In this document: in pieces, positions 1 to 5,830 of the stretch
Numbering within the stretch: the stretch's first letter is position 1
Layout of the letters: every line of letters starts with the position of its first letter
From: Prevotellaceae bacterium UBA7028
GTDB taxonomy: Bacteria; Bacteroidota; Bacteroidia; Bacteroidales; Bacteroidaceae
Length of the DNA: 8,502 bases
Reading direction: 5' to 3'
Assembly (NCBI GenBank): GCA_002494215.1
Contig: DLBF01000133.1
Coordinates: 1-8,502, forward strand
Notes under the pieces: generated by a model
What the model saw: only the letters and a program-made list of their open reading frames with translations
What the model was told of the DNA's origin: nothing
Database searches by the model: none
Program-made: the position numbers and the translations under genes

Positions 1-1223
1 ATGGCATCATCCACCACCGTACCGATAACCAGCACGAGGGCAAAGAGGGTAAGCAGGTTCAGGCTAAAGCCTATGAAGTAGAGTACGGCAAAGGTTCCTA
101 TCAGGCTGACCACAATAGCCAGCGAGGGGATGAAGGTGCTCTTCAGGTCTTGCAGGAAAATGTACACCACCAGCACCACCAGGATGATGGCTTCCAGCAG
201 GGTGCGTACCACGTTATGGATACTGGCATCCAGGAAGTCCTTGGTGCTCATCACATCCACCAGCTCCATGCCTGGGGGCAGCTCCTTCTGAATCTCCAGA
301 GCCGTCTCGTCTATGCGTTCGATAATCTCGTTGGCATTCGAACCAGGCGTCTGCGCAATCATACAGTTGGCACCCGCGTGTCCGTTGGTGCTGTTCTGGA
401 TGGTATAGTTCTGGATACCCAACTCCACACGTGCCACATCCTTCAGGCGAAGCACACTTCCATCGGGCAACGACTTGATGACCATATTCTCGTAATCGCG
501 TTCCTCTTCGTAGCGTCCTCTGTATTTCAGCACATACTGGAAGGTATTCTCCGCATCGGCTCCCAGGGTTCCCGTGGGAGCCTCTATGTTTTGCTCTGCC
601 AACACATTATCTATATCCGATGGCATCAGACCATAGGAAGCCATCCTAAGCGGATCGAGCCAGATGCGCATACTATAGCTGGCACCCCAGATATTCACCT
701 CGCCCACACCAGGCACACGCGACAAGCGAGGCTCGATGTTAATCTTCATGTAGTTGGTCAGGAAGTCTGTATCATAGGCATCCGTAGGGCTATAGAGCGA
801 GAGGCTCTTGATGTTGCTGGTCTGACGCTTACGGACCGTCACGCCACTTCGGGTTACGTCGGCAGGCAGCTGTCCCTGCGTAGAGGCCACACGGTTCTGC
901 ACATTTACCATAGCCATATCGGCATCGGTGCCCTGCTTGAAGTAAATGCTGATGCTGCCCGATCCCGTATTGGTAGCCGAGGAGGTCATGTACATCATGT
1001 TCTCCACACCATTCAGGCTCTCCTCCAGAGGAATAATTACGCTCTTCTGCACCGTCTCGGCATTGGCGCCGGTGTAGTTGGCACGCACGCTAACGGTTGG
1101 TGGTGCAATCTCGGGGAACTGCTCAATGGGCAACTGCAATAATCCTATCAGTCCCAGCACCACAATGAATACTGAGATTACACCAGAGAGGATTGGACGG
1201 TCTATAAAGGTCTTTGGTGTCAT
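1..1223 (-). CDS. RND-family (AcrB/HAE-1-like) multidrug efflux pump, N-terminal part
   Basis: This is the inner-membrane, proton-driven pump subunit of a tripartite RND efflux system. Only 407 complete codons are present, against roughly 1,030-1,060 for the family; the rest lies beyond position 1. Translating the complement from the ATG at 1223 gives an uninterrupted frame. Residues about 10-30 form the first membrane helix, followed by the family signature LPIEQFPEIAPPTV and then the porter domain, with the recognisable stretches NYTGANAETV and LNGVENMMYM. Residues about 345-407 contain helices 2 to 4. The sequence ends in GTVVDDA, so D405 and D406 match the AcrB D407/D408 proton-relay pair. 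The start codon overlaps the adaptor stop codon (ATGA), which implies translational coupling. Hydrophobic-drug (HAE-1) specificity is inferred from overall similarity. No outer-membrane channel gene is visible; it could follow beyond the window edge. Confidence 0.95.
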   Translation of the reverse strand, partial: MTPKTFIDRPILSGVISVFIVVLGLIGLLQLPIEQFPEIAPPTVSVRANYTGANAETVQKSVIIPLEESLNGVENMMYMTSSATNTGSGSISIYFKQGTDADMAMVNVQNRVASTQGQLPADVTRSGVTVRKRQTSNIKSLSLYSPTDAYDTDFLTNYMKINIEPRLSRVPGVGEVNIWGASYSMRIWLDPLRMASYGLMPSDIDNVLAEQNIEAPTGTLGADAENTFQYVLKYRGRYEEERDYENMVIKSLPDGSVLRLKDVARVELGIQNYTIQNSTNGHAGANCMIAQTPGSNANEIIERIDETALEIQKELPPGMELVDVMSTKDFLDASIHNVVRTLLEAIILVVLVVYIFLQDLKSTFIPSLAIVVSLIGTFAVLYFIGFSLNLLTLFALVLVIGTVVDDA

Positions 1224-2308
1224 TTTACTTCAACCCCCTCCTTGAGCAATCCTGCTCCTTCGGCAATAATGATGTCGCCTTCTGCGAGACCTTCCTCCAC
1301 GATATAGCTGATGCCGTCATCCAGGGGAGCGACACGGATTTCCGTCTGAGCCGTCTTGCCATCGATGACACGATAGACGAAGACCTTGTTCTGCAACTCG
1401 AAAGTAGCTGTCTGGGGGATGACAATCACATTATCCCGGATAGTAGAAACCACTACCGTTCCTGTGCCGCCATTACGAAGAAGATGCTCATTATTGGGGA
1501 ATACGGCACGCAGGGAGACTGCACCTGTGCTGGCATCCACAATGCCGCTTACGGCATCCACCCTACCCTTCTGGGTATATTCCTTACCATTACTCAAGAG
1601 TAGAGATACATCGGGCATACCCTTCATGAACGCCTCCAGGCTGCCGTATTGTAGGGTCAGGTCGGTCACCTCACGCTCGCTAAGGCTGAAATAAACCCAC
1701 ATCTCGCTATCATCACATACAGATATCAGGGGTTCGCTAATATTGCTGCTAACCAAAGCCCCTACGTGGTAGGGAATCATACCAGCCACACCACTAACGG
1801 GACTCTTTACAGTTGTATAGCTAAGGCTGTTGCGTGCATTTGCCACCTGGGCCTGGGCCTGAGCCACCTGAGCCTGGGCAGAGAGCAAGGCCTGCTGGGC
1901 AGTCTGCAAATCGTAGTCGCTAATCACCTGCTGGGAACGCAGTTGTTTCTTGCTGTCGTAATTGAGTTGGGCCGTAGCCTCGGCAGCCTTTGCCGACTTC
2001 AAGGCGGCCTCTGCCGTGTTCAAAGCTTCCAGATAAGGAACCTGGTCAATCACAAAGAGCGCCTGCCCCTTGTGTACCTTCTGCCCCTCGGCAATCAATA
2101 TCTTTGTTATGAGGCCGCTCACTTGAGGTCTGATTTCCACAATCTCCTTGCCCTTCATAGTGGCGCTGTAGTTAGCCTTAACGGCCTGACTGGTGCGTTC
2201 CACCTTCATGGTTTTATACACAAGAGCATTCTTCTCCTGCTTCTTGTTCTGGCAAGAGAAGAATAACAAAAGGGCCGGCAAGAGTGCCCAGAAGGTCTTC
2301 CTTATCAT
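1220..2308 (-). CDS. RND efflux periplasmic adaptor (membrane fusion protein), lipoprotein
   Basis: This 362-residue protein is the adaptor that links the RND pump to an outer-membrane channel. Its N-terminus is a lipoprotein signal with hydrophobic stretch ALLPALLLFFS followed by Cys19, so it should be lipid-anchored to the inner membrane and periplasmic. Residues about 55-90 form the first half of a lipoyl/barrel-sandwich domain (RPQVSGLITKI, then EGQKVHKGQALFVID). Residues about 97-163 are an Ala/Gln-rich helical hairpin with near-heptad repeats such as AQAQVAQAQAQV. The lipoyl second half follows (VKSPVSGVAGMI), then beta-barrel and membrane-proximal segments to residue 362. Length and domain order are typical of AcrA/MexA-type adaptors. 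The ATG at 2308 is the only start that gives a full lipoprotein signal. The gene lies 48 bp after the permease and overlaps the pump by 4 bp. Substrates cannot be read from the sequence. Confidence 0.95.
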   Translation of the reverse strand: MIRKTFWALLPALLLFFSCQNKKQEKNALVYKTMKVERTSQAVKANYSATMKGKEIVEIRPQVSGLITKILIAEGQKVHKGQALFVIDQVPYLEALNTAEAALKSAKAAEATAQLNYDSKKQLRSQQVISDYDLQTAQQALLSAQAQVAQAQAQVANARNSLSYTTVKSPVSGVAGMIPYHVGALVSSNISEPLISVCDDSEMWVYFSLSEREVTDLTLQYGSLEAFMKGMPDVSLLLSNGKEYTQKGRVDAVSGIVDASTGAVSLRAVFPNNEHLLRNGGTGTVVVSTIRDNVIVIPQTATFELQNKVFVYRVIDGKTAQTEIRVAPLDDGISYIVEEGLAEGDIIIAEGAGLLKEGVEVK

Positions 2309-2356
2309 TGTTGAATGGTTTTATCGGGTGGATATACTATCGAAAAAGGGATAACG

Positions 2357-3676
2357 TTAAGATTTCTCCTTTCCATGGAAAGACTTTACCTTCATACCCA
2401 ACTTGTTTGGCATGATGGCATTGAGGAAGATACCAACAATGGCAGCAATGGCCAAACCAGAAAGGTGGATGGGACCGATGGCGATATCATCGTTGGCACC
2501 ATACTTAACACCAATGGCCAATACAAGGATAAGGGCTGCTACAAACACGTTGCGTGAGCTCTTCAAGTCAACCTTCTCCTCTACCAAGTTACGAACGCCC
2601 ACAGCAGAAATCATACCATACAGGATAAGGCTGACTCCACCAATGGTGGCAGCTGGCATCAGCTGAACGAGGCAAGCAAACTTGGGACAGAAAGCCAAAA
2701 AGATAGCCAGACAAGCTGCTATGCGGATTACCATGGGGTCGAACACCCTGGTAAGGTTCAGCACACCAGTATTCTCGCCATAGGTGGTGTTAGCAGGAGC
2801 GCCAAAGACAGAAGCAACGGCTGTAGCGATACCGTCACCTGTTAATGTTCTGTGCAAACCTGGCTCGGTCAGATAATCCTTACCAACCGTTGAACTGATG
2901 GCAAGCATATCGCCAATATGCTCCATGATGGTAGCAAAGGCAATGGGCATAACGGCCAGAATAGTCGAGAGCATCAAGGTTGTGTTTCCATCTTCGAAGA
3001 CAGCCAGAATGGTGTGATCCCTCTGGATGGGGAAACCCACCCATGAAGCCTGACCAAGAGGAGTAAAGTCAACTTCACCCATACAGGCTGCAACGGCATA
3101 AGAAATCATTACACCCAGCAGAACGGGAATAATCTTGATAAGGCCCTTACCCCATACCGATGAGGCAATCACGGTAACAATGGAGATGATGGCCAGCAAC
3201 CAGTTGGTCTGACAATTAGAAATAGCCGAACCAGACAGCACCAATCCAATGGCAATGACAATAGGACCGGTCACTACGGGTGGGAAGAAATGCAATATCT
3301 TCTTGATGCCGAAGGACTTTATCAATGCTGCCATCACAAAATACATAAATCCTGCACAAGCAACACCCAAGCAGGCATAATCCAAGGCAAGTGTCTCGGA
3401 AAGACCTTGTGACACACCCATTTCCTTAACAGAGGCATAACCGCCTAAGAAGGCAAACGAAGAACCTAGGAAGGCGGGTACATTCCACTTGGAAATAAAA
3501 TGGAAAATCAGGGTACCGATACCGGCAAACAGCAGGGTAACGGATACATCCAAACCAGTAAGCAGGGGTACCAAGACCGTTGCGCCAAACATGGCAAACA
3601 AATGTTGTACACCCAGTATCATCATTCGAGGTGTGCCCAGCTGACGGGCATCATAAATGGCATTTTGTGGTTCCAT
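2357..3676 (-). CDS. uraA: Uracil permease, NCS2 (nucleobase:cation symporter-2) family
   Basis: This 439-residue polytopic membrane protein probably imports uracil with protons as part of pyrimidine salvage. The N-terminal helix carries QHLFAMFGATVLVP and the third helix carries the half-helix motif FLGSSFAF, both typical of UraA/PyrP. Aligned with E. coli UraA, the substrate and proton residues E241, H245 and E290 fall at E252, D256 and E301 with a constant offset of 11. The motifs are MEHIGD and TTYGENTGV. D256 replaces the UraA histidine, and Asp at this site is also known in NCS2 xanthine transporters, so xanthine or another base cannot be fully excluded. The GLHR segment (273-276) and GENTG favour the uracil branch. 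A good Bacteroidetes-type promoter lies just upstream, and the stop is TAA. It is first in a same-strand run with the efflux genes, although a functional link is not obvious. Confidence 0.92.
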   Translation of the reverse strand: MEPQNAIYDARQLGTPRMMILGVQHLFAMFGATVLVPLLTGLDVSVTLLFAGIGTLIFHFISKWNVPAFLGSSFAFLGGYASVKEMGVSQGLSETLALDYACLGVACAGFMYFVMAALIKSFGIKKILHFFPPVVTGPIVIAIGLVLSGSAISNCQTNWLLAIISIVTVIASSVWGKGLIKIIPVLLGVMISYAVAACMGEVDFTPLGQASWVGFPIQRDHTILAVFEDGNTTLMLSTILAVMPIAFATIMEHIGDMLAISSTVGKDYLTEPGLHRTLTGDGIATAVASVFGAPANTTYGENTGVLNLTRVFDPMVIRIAACLAIFLAFCPKFACLVQLMPAATIGGVSLILYGMISAVGVRNLVEEKVDLKSSRNVFVAALILVLAIGVKYGANDDIAIGPIHLSGLAIAAIVGIFLNAIMPNKLGMKVKSFHGKEKS

Positions 3677-3704
3677 ATAGATTTATGTGTTTAAAAATTT
3701 CCGT

Positions 3705-3737
3705 CAAAGGTACATATTTTTTGTTAAAACTGACAAA
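3705..3737 (-). promoter_or_regulatory. Bacteroidetes-type promoter of the uracil permease gene
   Basis: On the minus strand the -7 element TACCTTTG (3712 to 3705) matches the consensus TAnnTTTG exactly. A -33 element TTTG (3737 to 3734) lies 21 bases upstream, within the normal spacing. The predicted transcript start is near 3698, which leaves a short AT-rich leader of about 20-25 bases before the ATG at 3676. No riboswitch or attenuator fits in such a short leader. Confidence 0.7.
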
Positions 3738-3798
3738 AAAAACTGTATGCCAAGATAGGAAAAAGGGGCAAAAAAGAAGGAATAATCCAGAAAAAACA

Positions 3799-3816
3799 TA
3801 TTTTTGCATTCGCAAA
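3799..3816 (+). promoter_or_regulatory. Candidate -7 promoter element of the fucosidase gene, with overlapping small palindrome
   Basis: TATTTTTG at 3799-3806 fits the Bacteroidetes -7 consensus and lies 39 bases before the fucosidase ATG. No TTTG/TTG is present at the expected -33 distance, so the promoter may need an activator. The inverted repeat TTTGC-ATTC-GCAAA (3803-3816) overlaps the element and the likely transcript start, a position where an operator could act. The palindrome is short and could be chance in this AT-rich tract. Confidence 0.45.
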
Positions 3817-3845
3817 TAAACAAAAATGACAATACTTTTAATAAG

Positions 3846-5234
3846 ATGAAGAGGTTTTTCTTAACTTTAGCATTACTGTTGGCATGTAATATCAGCATGC
3901 AGGCAGCAGAAAAGAGCCTGTACCAGTTGCAGCAGGAGTTTGTGGATTTGCGCTTTGGCATGTTCATCCACTTTAATATCCCTACCTATTCGCCAGAAGA
4001 CTGGCCCGACCCTGACCAGCCTGCCTCTACCTTCAACCCTACCCGACTGGATTGTCATCAATGGGCCAAGGCAGCTAAAGCGGCCAATATGTCGTACGGA
4101 TGCCTGACAACCAAGCACCATAGCGGCTTCTGTATCTGGAATACCAAGACAACGGATTACAACAGTATGAACTCGCCCGTACACAAGGATGTGGTACGCG
4201 AATACGCGGATGCTTTCCGCAATGAGGGCCTGAAAGTGATGCTCTACTACAGCATTCTGGATACACACAGCCGATTGCGCCCTGGGCGTATCGATACCAA
4301 GAAACATACTGCCATGATAAAGGCACAACTAACGGAACTGCTGACTAACTACGGAGAGATTACAGCACTCATCATCGACGGATGGGATGCCCCATGGTCA
4401 CGCATCAGCTACGAGGATATTCCCTTCTACGAAATATACCAACACATCAAGAGCTTGCAGCCCAACTGCCTGGTGATGGACCTGAATGCAGCCAAATATC
4501 CAAGGGAGGCGCTCTTCTATACCGACATCAAATCCTACGAGCAGGGAGCCGGTCAGAAGATCAGCACAACAGAGAACCGTCTGCCTGCCCTTGCCTGTCT
4601 GCCCATCCAGCGCACATGGTTCTGGAAGGAGAGTATGCCTACAGACCAACTTAAGGATGTGAACTGGTTAGTCAAAGAGAACATTATACCTTATAATAAT
4701 GCGTACTGCAACTTTATCCTGAACGTAGCTCCCAATCGCGATGGTCTGATGGACGATAATGCCGTGGAAGCACTCCGTCAGATTGGCAGTATATGGAAGA
4801 ACGAGGGACCCACACAGCCCATTCCCGAGTGCGACGCCCCCATCATCACCACCAATATTGCCAAGCATCAGCCCACAGAATACAGTTGGAGCTACGACTA
4901 TGGCATTGGCGACTTCGCCAATAACGATAACTTCTCGGATGCATGGACATCTCACCCTTTGGTGAAGGAACCATGGTGGGAAGTATCACTCGACAAGAAG
5001 CGTGCCTTTAACCGCATCACCATCTTGGAACAGCAAGGAGAAGCCATTCAAGAGTACCGTTTGGAGTATCTGAACGGCAAGAAATGGACTACCCTGTTTG
5101 AGGGTCAGGCTGCCCCAGGCCGCATAAAGCAACACACATTCCCAGCCGTAAAAGCTGAGAAGGTGCGTATTACTGTTCTACGTCACAATGGAACGGTAAA
5201 GATTGCTGAGTTCGGGGTATATGCTGCAAAGTAA
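3846..5234 (+). CDS. Exported alpha-L-fucosidase-like glycoside hydrolase (GH29) with C-terminal discoidin/CBM32-like domain
   Basis: This 462-residue enzyme probably releases alpha-L-fucose from glycans by a retaining mechanism. The ATG at 3846 was chosen because it begins a clean signal peptide (MKRFFLTLALLLAC); a longer frame from a TTG at 3804 puts polar residues in front of it and overlaps the promoter. Cys14 in LLAC could make it a lipoprotein; otherwise signal peptidase I would cut near residue 20-21. The catalytic TIM barrel spans about residues 25-325, with GH29 hallmarks RFGMFIHF (36-43), TKHHSGFCIWNT (89-100), TTDYN, and NFILNVAPNRDG (289-300). D178 in LIIDGWD is the likely nucleophile; E232 or E243 is a candidate acid/base, not settled by eye. 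Residues about 370-462 resemble an F5/8-type C carbohydrate-binding domain (WWEVSLDKKRAFNRITI, then VRITV). No SusC/SusD genes are adjacent. Exact glycan preference is unknown. Confidence 0.9.
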   Translation: MKRFFLTLALLLACNISMQAAEKSLYQLQQEFVDLRFGMFIHFNIPTYSPEDWPDPDQPASTFNPTRLDCHQWAKAAKAANMSYGCLTTKHHSGFCIWNTKTTDYNSMNSPVHKDVVREYADAFRNEGLKVMLYYSILDTHSRLRPGRIDTKKHTAMIKAQLTELLTNYGEITALIIDGWDAPWSRISYEDIPFYEIYQHIKSLQPNCLVMDLNAAKYPREALFYTDIKSYEQGAGQKISTTENRLPALACLPIQRTWFWKESMPTDQLKDVNWLVKENIIPYNNAYCNFILNVAPNRDGLMDDNAVEALRQIGSIWKNEGPTQPIPECDAPIITTNIAKHQPTEYSWSYDYGIGDFANNDNFSDAWTSHPLVKEPWWEVSLDKKRAFNRITILEQQGEAIQEYRLEYLNGKKWTTLFEGQAAPGRIKQHTFPAVKAEKVRITVLRHNGTVKIAEFGVYAAK

Positions 5235-5264
5235 AAAAACAGCCTCTCCCCAAAATTTTATCAA

Positions 5265-5272
5265 TATTTTTG
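5265..5272 (+). promoter_or_regulatory. Candidate -7 element for the sigma-factor cassette
   Basis: TATTTTTG fits the Bacteroidetes -7 consensus and lies about 65 bases upstream of the sigma-factor ATG. No TTTG/TTG is seen 19-21 bases further upstream, and the surrounding sequence is AT-rich, so a chance match is possible. If real, the transcript would have a leader of about 55-60 bases containing the inverted repeat at 5303-5327. Confidence 0.35.
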
Positions 5273-5302
5273 TAATTAAGGGTATTTGGTTTTGCCACTC
5301 GA

Positions 5303-5327
5303 GGGTCTTATAGACAAAAAGAGACCC
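5303..5327 (+). repeat. Inverted repeat (6-bp stem) in the leader of the sigma-factor gene
   Basis: GGGTCT (5303-5308) and AGACCC (5322-5327) are perfect complements separated by a 13-base A-rich loop. The repeat ends 10 bases before the ATG at 5338. As RNA it could limit ribosome access; as DNA it could be an operator. There is no T-tract after it, so it is not an intrinsic terminator of the upstream fucosidase gene. The function is inferred from position only. Confidence 0.4.
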
Positions 5328-5337
5328 GACAGACATT

Positions 5338-5829
5338 ATGGATTATAGTAAACAAAAGTTTGAACGCCTGTTCAAGGACAACTATCCGCACATGTATCGC
5401 ATGGCTTTCTCGCTGGTAGAGAATGCCGACGATGCTAAGGATGCCGTCCACTAGGTGTTCGCTCAAATCTGGCGAGGCAAACCACAGATTAGCGAGGACA
5501 GCTTCAGAGGCTATCTGCTGGCTGCCACTCGCAACCAATGCCTGCACATGTTGCGCTCCAGACAACTACAACGTAAGATGGAGGAGGAACTGCAACGCGA
5601 GACAGAAGATGCCCAGAATGAGGAGCGCGAAGAGTTGCTGCAACAACTCAGGCAGGTTATTAATGACAACCTGACGGAACAAGACCGACGGGTCTTGCAA
5701 CTGCATTACGAGGACGAGATGACCTATCAGGAAACAGCTTCTGTATTAGGCATCAGCACTTCGGCAGTCAACAAACACATCACGCGTTCGCTGTTCAAAA
5801 TCCGTAAAACCCTAAAAATCGCTAAGTAA
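5338..5829 (+). pseudogene. ECF (group 4) RNA polymerase sigma factor gene interrupted by an in-frame TAG
   Basis: Reading from the ATG at 5338 gives a 163-position ECF sigma factor, but codon 39 (5452-5454) is TAG. Codons 1-38 give a clear sigma region 2 start (FERLFKDNYPHMYRMAFSLV, then DDAKDAVH). After the TAG the same frame continues with VFAQIW, RGYLLAATRNQCLHML, and region 4 at about 112-160 (LTEQDRRVLQLHYEDEMTYQ, then the recognition helix ISTSAVNKHITRSLFKIRK). In homologues the interrupted site is normally Gln, Glu or Asp (DIVQEVF-like), so one base change from CAG or GAG explains the stop. A GTG follows directly at 5455 and would allow a 124-residue product lacking much of region 2, probably not a working sigma factor. 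The stop codon TAA is 1 base from the next gene. Alternatives are a sequencing error, amber suppression, or a recent inactivating mutation; intactness elsewhere favours recent change or error. Confidence 0.85.
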
Positions 5830-5830
5830 G

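Noticed and set aside
150..1142. Long plus-strand open frame of 330 codons opposite the RND pump
   Set aside because: The minus strand gives a clear AcrB-like protein through the whole stretch. The plus-strand translation is His-rich with no family resemblance, as expected for a shadow frame.
3804..3845. Upstream TTG start extending the fucosidase by 14 residues
   Set aside because: It would place polar residues before the signal peptide, and the TTG is part of the promoter-like element. The ATG at 3846 begins a normal export signal.
3704..3967. Minus-strand open frame of 87 codons across the intergenic region
   Set aside because: It crosses both promoter-like elements and the fucosidase signal peptide, and its translation is low-complexity sequence rich in Phe, Lys and Leu.
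3873..4328. Minus-strand open frame of 151 codons inside the fucosidase gene
   Set aside because: It lies opposite conserved GH29 motifs, and its translation shows no recognisable domain.
5452..5454. Genome-wide reassignment of TAG to an amino acid
   Set aside because: Only one internal TAG occurs in the window, and the last complete gene ends with TAG at 8301-8303 just before a terminator. However, a TGA follows five codons later, so the window alone cannot formally exclude it.
5455..5829. Treating the GTG-initiated 124-residue frame as a complete normal sigma factor
   Set aside because: The upstream 38 codons in the same frame encode the missing start of region 2, so this is the remainder of an interrupted gene.
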